Source of the DNA: Chryseobacterium viscerum
GTDB lineage: Bacteria > Bacteroidota > Bacteroidia > Flavobacteriales > Weeksellaceae
Assembly: GCF_002899945.2 (NCBI RefSeq)
Contig: NZ_PPEG02000003.1
Coordinates: forward strand, 310,001 to 374,000
Length of the DNA stretch: 64,000 nt
Reading direction: 5' to 3'
The position numbers and the translations under genes are program-made. Below the pieces are notes generated by a model that was not told where the DNA came from, did no database searches, and saw nothing but the letters and a program-made list of their open reading frames with translations. Shown here in pieces: positions 9,281 through 17,981 of the stretch. Each line of letters begins with the position of its first letter. The stretch's first letter is position 1.

Positions 9281-9894
9281 GATGATTGGTTGATTTTTGA
9301 AAAAACATAGAACATTTCTTCTGCAATTTGCAAGCTTCTTTCAGCATATACCGTTGCCTGTTCCGGAGTATTGTCCGCAACTTTAGGATCCTCAAAAGTG
9401 ATAGGAATTCTTTTTTCAGCACCGGGAATAAACGGACATCCACCGTCTGCCTGTGAACAGGTCATAATCGCTGCAAATCCGGATACAGGATTGAAAGGAC
9501 TGTCGTATTTTTTTGAAAAACCTATCATAGGCAAATCATTATCATCATATTGTATTGCATACACGGGATTGGCTGTTTCAGCAATGCTGAAAATACTGAA
9601 GCCCTGATCGGCTAATGTTTCTGCCACCTTGGGAAACAAAGCGGTTGTTTCTGTTCCCCCGGAATAGCAATGAACACCCGGAATAGCAAAGTAGGAAGAG
9701 GCTGCCTGCGCCCAGATTTGTGACAAATGACTGCGGCGTGAATTGTGAGTACAGATAAAATTGATATTGACTTCTTTTCCTTCATCCACCTTTTGCTGAA
9801 TGAAACTGATCAATGGCTCCAGAACTCCCTTTCTATCAGTATCTATATTTTCCCACTGTAGAGATTGTATGGTGTTTACTAATTTTTGATACAT
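9265..9894 (-). CDS. arsenate reductase, LMW-phosphatase fold, thioredoxin type
   Basis: The 209-residue protein has the low-molecular-weight phosphatase P-loop CTHNSRRS (Cys48 to Arg54, CX5R). It also has a second cysteine pair, Cys146 and Cys153 (MTCSQADGGCPF), with the seven-residue spacing of the redox pair in thioredoxin-coupled arsenate reductases such as pI258 ArsC. The reaction would be As(V) to As(III), feeding the adjacent ACR3 pump. It is longer than typical ArsC (about 130-140 residues) because of an N-terminal helix of about 40 residues and an internal insertion; this longer form is often annotated as a protein-tyrosine phosphatase in this phylum. The gene starts 14 bp after the DUF6428 gene. 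Confidence 0.85.
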   Translation of the reverse strand: MYQKLVNTIQSLQWENIDTDRKGVLEPLISFIQQKVDEGKEVNINFICTHNSRRSHLSQIWAQAASSYFAIPGVHCYSGGTETTALFPKVAETLADQGFSIFSIAETANPVYAIQYDDNDLPMIGFSKKYDSPFNPVSGFAAIMTCSQADGGCPFIPGAEKRIPITFEDPKVADNTPEQATVYAERSLQIAEEMFYVFSKINQSSCSQD

Positions 9895-9908
9895 AGCATT
9901 CTAAGGTA

Positions 9909-10379
9909 TTAGCAGCAGCCTGAAGCAGGATTGCAGGATGAAGGGTTTACAGAGAACTCAGAAAGGTTTTTCTTTTGCTTTTCGTTAGGAATTCCACAGG
10001 CTTCCTGGGCAAGGCAAGCCGTGGTCTTATTGTTCAGGACAAAGTTTTTTCCATTAAAACTTAAATCATATTTACCAATGGTTTCCCCCTGATATTCAAC
10101 TTCAATTTCCGTGTCTTCTATTCCCAGTTTTTCTTCTGAAAGCTGAATAATGTGAAGGAGCTTCCCGGGTTTCAGACGATGTTCATAATCATCAGCGTCC
10201 CATAACTGAAAGTTGATGATTATCTCATTTCTGGTAACGCCGCCACAATCGATGAATTTTTTTATAATCTGACCAACTTCCGTAACATGGAAATGTTCAG
10301 GAATAAAACTGCCGTTTTCCAATTGAAATTCAACATTTTCCAATGTCGGAAGAATTTCTTTGATTTCTGATAATTTCAT
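9909..10379 (-). CDS. DUF6428 family protein of the arsenic operon
   Basis: The 156-residue soluble protein resembles the DUF6428 family, which commonly sits in Bacteroidota ars operons between arsR and the reductase. The C-terminus ends in a Cys-rich tail (Cys149, then Cys155-Cys156), like the CC end of the ArsR in the same operon. Trivalent arsenic binding by this tail is plausible but untested. The function of the family is not established. A probable ArsR operator lies 40-53 bp upstream of its start, so it may be transcribed both from the arsR promoter and from its own. Confidence 0.7.
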   Translation of the reverse strand: MKLSEIKEILPTLENVEFQLENGSFIPEHFHVTEVGQIIKKFIDCGGVTRNEIIINFQLWDADDYEHRLKPGKLLHIIQLSEEKLGIEDTEIEVEYQGETIGKYDLSFNGKNFVLNNKTTACLAQEACGIPNEKQKKNLSEFSVNPSSCNPASGCC

Positions 10380-10404
10380 AGTGATTAAAATTTAAAGATT
10401 AAAA

Positions 10405-10440
10405 TTATAATGTTATATTGCAATATTACGATGATTTGAT
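10405..10440 (-). promoter_or_regulatory. second ArsR operator copy upstream of the DUF6428 gene
   Basis: The 13-mer GCAATATTACGAT (10420-10432) is identical to the sequence upstream of arsR at 10803-10815. It sits in the 75-bp gap between arsR and the next gene, pointing to a second ArsR-controlled site inside the operon. No consensus -33/-7 promoter was confirmed. Confidence 0.55.
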
Positions 10441-10454
10441 TCAAAAAAAATGCC

Positions 10455-10784
10455 TTAGCAGCATTGTTTTATAGTAACATCCTGATTAAAGAATGCATTG
10501 AATTCATTTTGAATATCTTTCCACACATTTTCATTAATGCAGTAGCAGACAGATTTCCCATCAATGGAACCTTTGATGATCCCGATATTTTTCAGTTCTT
10601 TCAAGTGTTGAGAGATCGTAGCCTGAGCCAGACCAAGTTCTTCAACCAGATCATTGCAGATGCATGCTTTTTGGTGAATGATATATTGTAAAATAGCTAC
10701 TCTGGCAGGATGCCCCAAAACTTTAAGCAGAGAAGCCAGTTTATTTTGCTCTTCAGTATAGATTTCTGTTTTAGTAACTCCCAT
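10455..10784 (-). CDS. arsR: ArsR-family arsenic-responsive repressor
   Basis: The 109-residue winged-helix protein has the ArsR fold, including LGHPARVAILQYI and the recognition helix LAQATISQHLKELK at about residues 52-66. Arsenite-sensing cysteines are plentiful: Cys41 and Cys43 before the recognition helix, Cys80 and Cys82 in the wing, and Cys108-Cys109 at the end. The first gene of the operon, it is preceded by an inverted repeat at 10798-10817 that is the likely operator. By the family model it represses the operon and releases DNA on binding As(III); which cysteines bind the metalloid is not known from sequence. Confidence 0.9.
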   Translation of the reverse strand: MGVTKTEIYTEEQNKLASLLKVLGHPARVAILQYIIHQKACICNDLVEELGLAQATISQHLKELKNIGIIKGSIDGKSVCYCINENVWKDIQNEFNAFFNQDVTIKQCC

Positions 10785-10797
10785 TGTTTTAATTATT

Positions 10798-10817
10798 ATA
10801 TCGCAATATTACGATAT
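10798..10817 (-). promoter_or_regulatory. ArsR operator
   Basis: ATATCG-N8-CGATAT, a perfect 6+6 inverted repeat, lies 14 bp upstream of the arsR start codon. Its inner sequence GCAATATTACGAT is repeated exactly upstream of the next gene of the operon. Confidence 0.65.
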
Positions 10818-10928
10818 TAATTTTATGCAGCCATGCAAAACGTATTAATTTTTTATAAATAAATTTTAAACACGTGAAAATCAATGTTTTATATCTGTTT
10901 TTAAAATAAGTGGTAAAGCATGATATAA

Positions 10929-10964
10929 AAAAGATGAAGCAGAATTATGCTTCATCTTTTGATC
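10929..10964 (-). terminator. rho-independent terminator of the phosphodiesterase gene
   Basis: The stem AAAAGATGAAGC (10929-10940) with GCTTCATCTTTT (10949-10960) is a perfect 12-bp hairpin with an 8-nt loop, lying 10 bp after the stop of the MBL-fold gene on the - strand. Confidence 0.85.
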
Positions 10965-10969
10965 TTTTA

Positions 10970-11914
10970 TTAGGGTAAACTAATTTTTTTGCCTTGTTCA
11001 GGGAAAACATAATTTACTTTTAAAGGATTGTTTTTCAATAACTCCTTTTTGATAAGTTCAGGATTGTCACCTGTAGGTTTTCTATGGGTAACTACAATAT
11101 GGAGACCTTCAAGGCTGCCTTGTCCGGTTTTTTCTTTCAGTTTACTCAGTTCTTCAACCAAAAGAGTAGGAGTAAGGTGGCCGAACAGCAGGTGTTCCGG
11201 CTGGCTGTTGGGAAAAGAAACTTCGATTAATATGGTGTTGAGTTGTCTTTTTTTAACAAGGGGTGCTATCGTAGTCCAAAGGTGATCAAGACGGTCAGAT
11301 TTTTCGATGCGGTCAGCGCCTGTATCGCCCAGATAAAGCAGATAATGATCATCTCTTCTTACTAATGCCGCACTGCTTTTATAAGGATTTACATGGCTCA
11401 GCTCATAGCCTGTTATAAAAAATGGGGTCTTAGGTGCCGGAATTTCTGTTCCTTCCTGAAGCTCATTATAATGATACTTTCCAAGGATAGGTTTTTGACC
11501 CTGATCAGCAAAATTAATCCAGGTATCTGTTATAAAGTAATGATTCTGCAAAATCTGAATCACGGGTGGTATTGCGAAAATATCTTTTTTAGAATCGGCC
11601 GGAGAGTTGATAATAAGTCCCGATAAATGATCCAAATGACCATGCGATACAAAGTATCCTTTTATTTGATCCTTAAGAACCGTTTCTGCTGAACCGTCAA
11701 GGCTTTTTAATTGAATAGCTTTTCGTATCCCGGCATTTACGGTACCGGCATCAAGACAAAGAAATGAATTGTCTTTCGGTGCGCCAACCAAATAGGCTGA
11801 TAAATTGTCTTCCTGCTCACCACCATAGATCCCTAAAGGAATAACATCAAAATTTTGTGCCTGACAAACGATATTCAGAAGAAGGGCTAATAAAGAAACT
11901 GCTGTTTTTTTCAT
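10970..11914 (-). CDS. periplasmic class II 3',5'-cyclic-nucleotide phosphodiesterase (MBL fold)
   Basis: A longer frame opens at 12019, but the internal ATG at 11912-11914 begins a proper signal peptide (MKKTAVSLLALLLNIVCQAQ), so the product is most likely 314 residues and exported to the periplasm. The metallo-beta-lactamase motif SHGHLDH (His91, His93, Asp95, His96) and later GDTG and HLTP segments match class II cyclic-nucleotide phosphodiesterases (CpdP and yeast PDE1 type). It would hydrolyse cAMP or cGMP outside the cytoplasm, or another phosphodiester. It is a single gene with its own terminator. Confidence 0.8.
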   Translation of the reverse strand: MKKTAVSLLALLLNIVCQAQNFDVIPLGIYGGEQEDNLSAYLVGAPKDNSFLCLDAGTVNAGIRKAIQLKSLDGSAETVLKDQIKGYFVSHGHLDHLSGLIINSPADSKKDIFAIPPVIQILQNHYFITDTWINFADQGQKPILGKYHYNELQEGTEIPAPKTPFFITGYELSHVNPYKSSAALVRRDDHYLLYLGDTGADRIEKSDRLDHLWTTIAPLVKKRQLNTILIEVSFPNSQPEHLLFGHLTPTLLVEELSKLKEKTGQGSLEGLHIVVTHRKPTGDNPELIKKELLKNNPLKVNYVFPEQGKKISLP

Positions 11915-12038
11915 AATACTTACACTGGAAAACCATCCTTTACGAGATGGGCAGAGCAAATTTACGCTATTTTTGGTGACTGGCATTCTGAAGTAATAAA
12001 GCCTGCTGAAAATCAGCAAGCTTTATTTGAGTATCGTT

Positions 12039-13160
12039 TTATTGAGGCTGTTGCTGGGTTACACAATGTACCATTCCGCCATTGGCAAATAAATTACGAC
12101 AATCTATTCCCACAACTGTTTTACCAGGATAAAGCTGCTGGATAATATTGTTGGCAACTGCATCATTGGGATCATTGTAGTTAGGTACCAAAACACGGTT
12201 ATTTGCAATATAATAATTGATATAAGAGGCACGGCCTACATTCTTTCCGTAAGTGGTTATCACATCATTTCTGGTCAAAGGAACTTTTACAAACTGATAT
12301 GCAGAGCCATTTTTTGTGGTTGCATCATATAATTTGTCAATATTGCCATCCGGAACCTGCCAGTAAGCCAAATCATTAGGGTTCATCGTGATAATGGTAG
12401 AAGAATTGGCAAATCTTGCAAAACCATCAATGTGCATGTCTGTAATGTCAAGCCCAGCTTTTCCATTCAGCCAGATAAACTTGGTAACCCCTAAGTTTTG
12501 GGTAAATATTGCTTCTGCCTGCTGCTGAGTCATTCCAGGATTTCTGTTGCTATTTAAGATGGAACTTTTACACGCCATCAATACTCCGTTTCCATCAATT
12601 TCTACACTTCCGCCTTCATTGATCATAACCGAATTGAGATCGATTTTTGGAATGTTGGTATCTGAGGCAATCTTAGAAGGAATTGTATTACACTTGCTAT
12701 AGTCTGCTTTATTACCCCAACCGTTAAACCCCCAATCCTGAATAAATAGCTGCCCGTTTTGATCTTTCACATAAATAGGTCCGTTATCTCTTACCCAGAA
12801 ATCATCCGTGGGATAAAGCTTAAAATTGATATTGGTAAGCGGAACTCCTGCACTGTTTAATAATCCTACAATACGGTCTTTTTCTATCCCGTTATAGGCA
12901 ACGATGTGAACCTTTTCACTTTGTGCCAGCTCCTTGGTCATTGCTACCCAGGTTGCATCCAGCCTGTTGCGGTAGGTGGTCCCATATTGATACTGGTGAG
13001 GCCATTGAAGCCAGGTGCCTTCGTGCTTTGCAGATTCTTCCGGCATTTTGTAAACAGCAGTTCCCGGGTTTGTAGTTCCTGGAGGTACTATAGGCTCTGT
13101 TTGAGAACAGGCCATTAAAAAAACTGGTAATAACAGGAACATGATTTTCTTTTTTTGCAT
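12039..13160 (-). CDS. lipoprotein of the agmatine deiminase family
   Basis: The ATG at 13158-13160 gives 373 residues beginning with a lipoprotein signal (FLLLPVFLMAC, lipid Cys16); a frame opening at 13229 would bury it. The rest is an agmatine/peptidyl-arginine deiminase fold: DDFWVRDNGPIYV, EGGSVEIDGNG, DMHIDGFARF, and the C-terminal NGGMVHCVTQQQP with the expected nucleophile Cys366. Classical AguA converts agmatine to N-carbamoylputrescine in the cytoplasm, so a lipid-anchored exported form is unusual and its substrate may be external agmatine or another guanidine compound. An AraC-type regulator with an effector domain lies immediately upstream on the same strand, 70 bp away, and may control it. 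Confidence 0.82.
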   Translation of the reverse strand: MQKKKIMFLLLPVFLMACSQTEPIVPPGTTNPGTAVYKMPEESAKHEGTWLQWPHQYQYGTTYRNRLDATWVAMTKELAQSEKVHIVAYNGIEKDRIVGLLNSAGVPLTNINFKLYPTDDFWVRDNGPIYVKDQNGQLFIQDWGFNGWGNKADYSKCNTIPSKIASDTNIPKIDLNSVMINEGGSVEIDGNGVLMACKSSILNSNRNPGMTQQQAEAIFTQNLGVTKFIWLNGKAGLDITDMHIDGFARFANSSTIITMNPNDLAYWQVPDGNIDKLYDATTKNGSAYQFVKVPLTRNDVITTYGKNVGRASYINYYIANNRVLVPNYNDPNDAVANNIIQQLYPGKTVVGIDCRNLFANGGMVHCVTQQQPQ

Positions 13161-13230
13161 AATTGATTTATTTTTTAACAATGCAAAATTAGATTGGCGA
13201 AAATTTTTAAAGTTGTCCCAAATTGACAAC

Positions 13231-14055
13231 TTACTTCAAAGGCAATAAAATATAAGTCAGCTGTTTTTCCTGATCATCTCCCTGATCAGCATGCCTTTCA
13301 TACTTTTCTATGATCGGAGTATGGGAAAATTCAAGCCCTGAATTAAAAATCCAGCGGGAATAGATTTTGGTATAGGTATCATCTATCGTTTCATAGCTGC
13401 CTGTATGGGTAAACCGGGCATATTTGCCCCCGAATATCATTTTTGAAGGCAGTTTTTTATGGTTAGACTGTAGGGTTGCGCATGAATCATACCGGCAGTT
13501 GATTTCAGTTTTGATCAGGGGTTCGTCGGCGATAACCCCAAAATATTCTGTCCCGGTATCAGTAAATTTATTTTCCATGAACTTTTCCCACAGTACCTCA
13601 ATCTCTTCATTGTTGTAATAGGTTTTAATACTCTGATAATATACCTGCAGCGGCTTAAGATATACAATCTCCGGCTCCAGCAGCTCGTCAGATGTTACCG
13701 GAATAATCTCGTCTTCACACAGAAGTTTTTCCTTACTTAATCTTGCTGCTTTTGGGGAAATCCCAAAATGTTGTTTAAAAGCTTTGGAAAAAGAAGCGAT
13801 ATTGGAAAAACCAACTTCAATGGCAATAGAGGTGAGGTTTTCCTGGGTATACAGAATCCGTTTATAGGCATTTTCTACCTTTAATCTTTGTTGAAAAGCG
13901 CCTATTGTTTCTCCACAGCTGTACTTGAAAATACGCTGGATATTTCGGTAAGAATAATGGGAAATATCTTCCAGTTCCTTTACGGAAACAGGCTGATCAT
14001 AATTCTTTTCCATGAAATTGATAACTCTGTAAATACAATTCAGGTTGTCTTCCAT
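13231..14055 (-). CDS. AraC-family regulator with GyrI-like effector domain
   Basis: The 274-residue protein has an N-terminal AraC double helix-turn-helix (about residues 8-105, including SIAIEVGFSNIASFSKAFKQ). A GyrI/AraC_E_bind-like small-molecule domain follows (about residues 125-274), the same order as in Rob/SoxS-like and BmrR-related regulators. It lies upstream of the deiminase lipoprotein on the same strand. Whether they are co-transcribed is unclear from a 70-bp gap. The ligand is unknown. Confidence 0.85.
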   Translation of the reverse strand: MEDNLNCIYRVINFMEKNYDQPVSVKELEDISHYSYRNIQRIFKYSCGETIGAFQQRLKVENAYKRILYTQENLTSIAIEVGFSNIASFSKAFKQHFGISPKAARLSKEKLLCEDEIIPVTSDELLEPEIVYLKPLQVYYQSIKTYYNNEEIEVLWEKFMENKFTDTGTEYFGVIADEPLIKTEINCRYDSCATLQSNHKKLPSKMIFGGKYARFTHTGSYETIDDTYTKIYSRWIFNSGLEFSHTPIIEKYERHADQGDDQEKQLTYILLPLK

Positions 14056-14234
14056 AAGCTTTGAAATTTTCAGAAATAGGTAACATGAAATAAATTACAA
14101 ATAAAAGAAATAAAAAAATGTCTCAGCAATATTGTATTTTAGCTTCAGGTAAAAAACTGGAAATAATTTTTAAAAAAAACAGTATAAATTACCATTTTAA
14201 AACTAAAATAACAACCCAAAACTTTCAAAAAACC

Positions 14235-14483
14235 ATGGAAAAAGAATTATCAGACTTAACCGATCATGAATTATTGGAGAAGAAAAAAAAGACCAAATCC
14301 AATGACATTGTCAATGCTGTAATCCTGGGAGTATTAGTTGGTATTGCTATTTATAGTACCATAGTCAAAGGTTTGGGACTTATGACTTTTATCCCCGTAC
14401 TTTTTGCCCTTTTTGCGGTGAATAGTTGGAATAAAAATAAGAAGGCATTAGAAAAGGAATTGAATGCCCGAAATATAAAATAA
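14235..14483 (+). CDS. small two-helix membrane protein (hypothetical)
   Basis: The frame is open from 14118, but the ATG at 14235 gives a more typical 82-residue product: a charged N-terminus (MEKELSDLTDHELLEKKKK), two hydrophobic segments at about residues 27-65 with a short GLG turn, and a Lys-rich end. Short proteins of this form occur widely in flavobacteria without a known function. Its stop is directly followed by the ATG of the next gene, so the two are co-expressed. Confidence 0.6.
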   Translation: MEKELSDLTDHELLEKKKKTKSNDIVNAVILGVLVGIAIYSTIVKGLGLMTFIPVLFALFAVNSWNKNKKALEKELNARNIK

Positions 14484-14891
14484 ATGCAGGATTTTAACAG
14501 ACAAATACAAGAGGGTGCAGTAGCGTATTTTCGCGACTGTATAAAAAATGGGGATGCTAAAGGGGCTTTAAGCTGTTTTCATCCGGAAGCGGTATACATT
14601 GACAGGGATGGGAGAGAACTGAGAGGACTGAATGAGATACAATTGGCAATGGATGAGATATGCAGGCTAAAAATGAATATACAAGGGGGAACACCCCATA
14701 TAACGGTCGTCAATGATATTGCGATGTGGCTTGATCAGTGGGAAATGACGGGAAATGCTCCGGATGGACATCCCATAAAAATGACAGGTCATACTTCCTG
14801 CATTATGAAAAGACACGAAAACGGAAACTGGCTGTGGCTGGTAGATAACCCTTTTGGTTCTGCTGTATTTAAAAATGACAATATGGTGTAA
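14484..14891 (+). CDS. SnoaL-like/NTF2-fold protein
   Basis: The 135-residue cytosolic protein has the NTF2/SnoaL cone-fold pattern: an N-terminal helix with YFRDCIKNGDAKGALSCF, a PEAVYIDRDG strand, and a final sheet with HTSCIMKRHENGNWLWLVDNPF. Members range from polyketide cyclases and isomerases to ligand-binding stress proteins, so the substrate cannot be assigned. It begins directly at the end of the preceding small membrane-protein gene, and a bidirectional terminator follows. Confidence 0.75.
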   Translation: MQDFNRQIQEGAVAYFRDCIKNGDAKGALSCFHPEAVYIDRDGRELRGLNEIQLAMDEICRLKMNIQGGTPHITVVNDIAMWLDQWEMTGNAPDGHPIKMTGHTSCIMKRHENGNWLWLVDNPFGSAVFKNDNMV

Positions 14892-14932
14892 AGCTAAAAA
14901 TAGTGTTGAGTAACATTTCTCAGTAAATAAAT

Positions 14933-14964
14933 AAAACCTTCAGATCTGAGCTGAAGGTTTTTAT
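14933..14964. terminator. bidirectional terminator
   Basis: AAAACCTTCAG (14933-14943) pairs with CTGAAGGTTTT (14951-14961) around a 7-nt loop. It lies between the convergent SnoaL and MoxR genes and has A and T tracts on the proper sides for both. Confidence 0.85.
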
Positions 14965-14992
14965 TTTGTATCTGTTGAATATTTAATTGATT

Positions 14993-16447
14993 TTAGTTGC
15001 GCAAAAATTGGCCGATTCCCGGAGAATCAAAAGTGAAGATATTCTGATTTTCAGACTTGTCAATTTTATTGCTGATCGTTAATGCCCATAAAACTAATTC
15101 TTTACAGAAATTCTGATCTTCCGCACTCAGTTCAGATGCATTTTCTTCCACTACTGTTACCAGAGGTTCTATCTTATCAAGTTTAGCATAGAATTCTTCA
15201 TCCGTATCATTGTAATTGAGTTCCAGATGGTTTTTGTTGAACCATCTGATCAGGTCGGTATAAGGTGTTTTAATTCCTTCTTTTTCCAGTTTGGAGATGC
15301 GTGGGAATATGCGTTCAAATTGAGTAATGACCGCTTTGTCAATCAATATTTTGGCTACATAATCTGCTCCTTCCTGTTCCCCTTCGTATACCAGTTCAAT
15401 TTTTCCTGTGATGGATGGGATAATCGACATGAAATCAAGCAAGCGGACTGTCGTTTTCTCTGCATCGGATTCAATTAAACGTAACTTGGCTGCTGCGACT
15501 AAGTTTTCCATAGCACTTATTGTAAGACGGGCACTTACACCGCTTTTAGCATCTACATATTCACTAATACGGGCTGCAAAAGCAACTTCTTCCAAAAGAT
15601 CTTTCGCAAAATCAGGAATCTGTATCTGTGCTTTATCTTCCGCAGAAATTAAAGCTTCCTGTTCGGTAATTTGTCGGGCAAGCGCTATTGTTTTTGGATA
15701 ATGAGTGAAAATCTGGGACCCGATTCTGTCTTTCAAAGGGGTAACAATGCTTCCTCTATTGGTATAATCCTCCGGATTGGCTGTAAATACAAATTGAATA
15801 TCAAGAGGCATTCTCAACTGGAACCCACGGATCTGAATATCTCCCTCCTGTAAAATATTAAATAAAGAAACCTGAATCCTGGCCTGTAAATCTGGCAATT
15901 CATTCAACACAAATATAGAACGGTTGGCACGCGGAATCATTCCATAATGTAAAACACGTTCATCGGAATAAGGCAGTTTTAAAGTGGCTGCTTTGATGGG
16001 ATCTATATCACCAATTAAATCAGCAACATTGACATCCGGAGTAGCCAGTTTTTCATAGAAACGGTGAGAGCGGTGAACCCATGAGATGGGCGTTTTATCA
16101 CCCAGCTCGGCAATGAGATCTTTTGCAAATTTGGAAATAGGGTTGAATGGGCTGTCATTGATCTCAGATCCTTTTACAATAGGCATATATTCATCCAGAA
16201 GGTTGACCATACTTCTTGCAATTCTTGTTTTTGCCTGTCCTCGTAATCCTAATAAATTGATATGGTGACCGGCAAGAATGGCTTTTTTCAATTGAGGAAC
16301 AACGGTGTCTTCATAGCCCCAAAGTCCTTCAAAAACAGGTTCTTTCGCTCTGATCCTTGCAATTAAGTTCGCCTGGATTTCCTCATTGATTGTTTTGTCT
16401 GTATATCCGGAATCTTTTAATTCTTTGAATGTAATATCGTTTTTCAT
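14993..16447 (-). CDS. MoxR/ChlI-type AAA+ ATPase
   Basis: The 484-residue ATPase has a Walker-A-like GLRGQAKT (residues 67-74), a Walker B region at SIFVLNELPDL, and a sensor region FVFTANPEDYTN. The domain order resembles magnesium-chelatase subunit I and MoxR proteins. It lies 71 bp downstream of a von Willebrand factor A protein, the usual partner of MoxR ATPases; such pairs act as chaperone-like machines that remodel or insert cofactors into target proteins. No porphyrin pathway or metal-enzyme target gene is adjacent, so the client is unknown. The Walker B motif has Asn-Glu where Asp-Glu is usual. Confidence 0.82.
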   Translation of the reverse strand: MKNDITFKELKDSGYTDKTINEEIQANLIARIRAKEPVFEGLWGYEDTVVPQLKKAILAGHHINLLGLRGQAKTRIARSMVNLLDEYMPIVKGSEINDSPFNPISKFAKDLIAELGDKTPISWVHRSHRFYEKLATPDVNVADLIGDIDPIKAATLKLPYSDERVLHYGMIPRANRSIFVLNELPDLQARIQVSLFNILQEGDIQIRGFQLRMPLDIQFVFTANPEDYTNRGSIVTPLKDRIGSQIFTHYPKTIALARQITEQEALISAEDKAQIQIPDFAKDLLEEVAFAARISEYVDAKSGVSARLTISAMENLVAAAKLRLIESDAEKTTVRLLDFMSIIPSITGKIELVYEGEQEGADYVAKILIDKAVITQFERIFPRISKLEKEGIKTPYTDLIRWFNKNHLELNYNDTDEEFYAKLDKIEPLVTVVEENASELSAEDQNFCKELVLWALTISNKIDKSENQNIFTFDSPGIGQFLRN

Positions 16448-16518
16448 TTTCTTGTAATACTAATTATCTGGTAAGATTTTATTTTAAATATTTGGATAGC
16501 AAGTCTGAAATCTGACCT

Positions 16519-17658
16519 CTATATTCTTCTTATTCTGTTTTTTTCATAATCCTCAAAAATCATTTGTCCTAAACCTGATAGCCCGGTCAGGAAGGCTTTT
16601 CCTTTGTTTTGAGCGGTAAATTCCTCTACAAATTGACGGAGATAAGGATCCTGAGCAATCATAAAGGTTGTGATAGGGATTTTCAATTTTCTGGCTTGTG
16701 CAGCTCTGTTGAGACATTGAGTAACAATTTTTTCATCCAACCCGAAACTGTTCATATAAAACTCTCCGCTAGGCAGCTGAATACAACTCGGTTTACCATC
16801 GGTAATCATAAAAATCTGCTTATTGGTGTTTCTTTTTCTGCGAAGAATATCCATGGCCAGTTCCAGACCTGCAACGGTATTGGTATGATAAGGTCCGACT
16901 TTCAGATAAGGAAGATCCTTGATTTTGATGGGCCATGCTTCGTTTCCGAAAACGATGATATCAATAGAGTCTTTTGGGTATTTCCTTTTAATCAGTTCTA
17001 CAAGGGCCATCGCAACTTTCTTGGCTGGGGTAATGCGGTCTTCACCATATAAAATCATGGAATGGCTGATGTCAATCATCAAAACCGTACTCATCTGTGC
17101 CTTATGTTTTGTCTCTTCTACGATGAGGTCGTCTTCTGTAAGGCGAAGGTCTGAAATTCCGTTATTGATCTGAGCGTTTTTTAAACTTTCAGTCATATTA
17201 ACAGCTGCTAAATCATCTCCATACTGGAAGGACCGGTTTTCTCCATCCCGTTCATCTCCAATTCCTGTTTTTGAGGTACGGTGGTTTCCAGCTCCGTTTT
17301 TCTTAAGTTTTCCAAAAATCTGGTCTAAGGCATACTCGCGCAGGGCAGCCTCCAGCTTTGGAGTCAATATATTTTTACCTTTTCCGCTTCCCGTATTTCC
17401 TTCTTCCGGATCTTCTTCTCTGATATAGCCTCTTTTTTTCAAATCTTCTTCAAAATCCTGAAGGGTATATTCATCATTGAAAATGTCATATTCCTTGTCA
17501 AGCATATCGAGCCACTCAAAAGCTTCCTCAATATCTCCGGAGGTGTGGGTAAGCAAATCTTTGAAAACATCAAAGACCCTGTCGAAATGAGATAATTCCT
17601 CCGGCACATGTTTGCTGAATATAAAGCCTTTCTGAGGATTAAAATTTTTATCTGTCAT
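16519..17658 (-). CDS. von Willebrand factor A domain protein, MoxR partner
   Basis: The 379-residue soluble protein has a helical and acidic N-terminal half. A C-terminal VWA domain starts at about residue 188 with an intact MIDAS (DISHS, Asp196-Ser198-Ser200), and TDGKP supplies the later Asp. It is the first gene of a two-gene unit with the MoxR-type ATPase. In family terms it would be the metal-dependent adaptor that recruits the ATPase to its client. The Ser/Gly-rich linker at about residues 88-95 separates its two parts. Confidence 0.82.
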   Translation of the reverse strand: MTDKNFNPQKGFIFSKHVPEELSHFDRVFDVFKDLLTHTSGDIEEAFEWLDMLDKEYDIFNDEYTLQDFEEDLKKRGYIREEDPEEGNTGSGKGKNILTPKLEAALREYALDQIFGKLKKNGAGNHRTSKTGIGDERDGENRSFQYGDDLAAVNMTESLKNAQINNGISDLRLTEDDLIVEETKHKAQMSTVLMIDISHSMILYGEDRITPAKKVAMALVELIKRKYPKDSIDIIVFGNEAWPIKIKDLPYLKVGPYHTNTVAGLELAMDILRRKRNTNKQIFMITDGKPSCIQLPSGEFYMNSFGLDEKIVTQCLNRAAQARKLKIPITTFMIAQDPYLRQFVEEFTAQNKGKAFLTGLSGLGQMIFEDYEKNRIRRI

Positions 17659-17981
17659 AAGATGATAAAGCTATTTTGCTGTTTGCTTTCGAATACTTCA
17701 GCTGATGTAATGAAACGGCCTGAAATATTCTATATTCTTTAATTTGTTTCAAACTGAAAAGTTAGGTAAATATCATCTTAAGATTCCTCTTGAGAAATAG
17801 AAAATACTAATGGTAGTGATATGGAAATCGTATATAATGTATTCCTTACAAAAGATTTTTGAATCAATATAAATGTTTGTTTTTTAACAACAAATGCACA
17901 ATGAAAATTTGTGCATTTATAGAATAGTCTGGAAAAATCATTTGTATTGTGGGGTAAGCCTTCAAAGAATTCGGATTCGCT
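17659..17981. other. intergenic region with one hairpin
   Basis: No gene is supported here. It contains an inverted repeat, AAATGCACAA (17892-17901) with TTGTGCATTT (17909-17918), about 65 bp past the stop of the DUF2000 gene. It could end that - strand unit, although no strong T tract follows. Confidence 0.4.

Noticed and set aside
10798..10817. Terminator hairpin before arsR
   Set aside because: The 6-bp AT-rich arms, no T tract and the position directly before the start codon fit an operator better.
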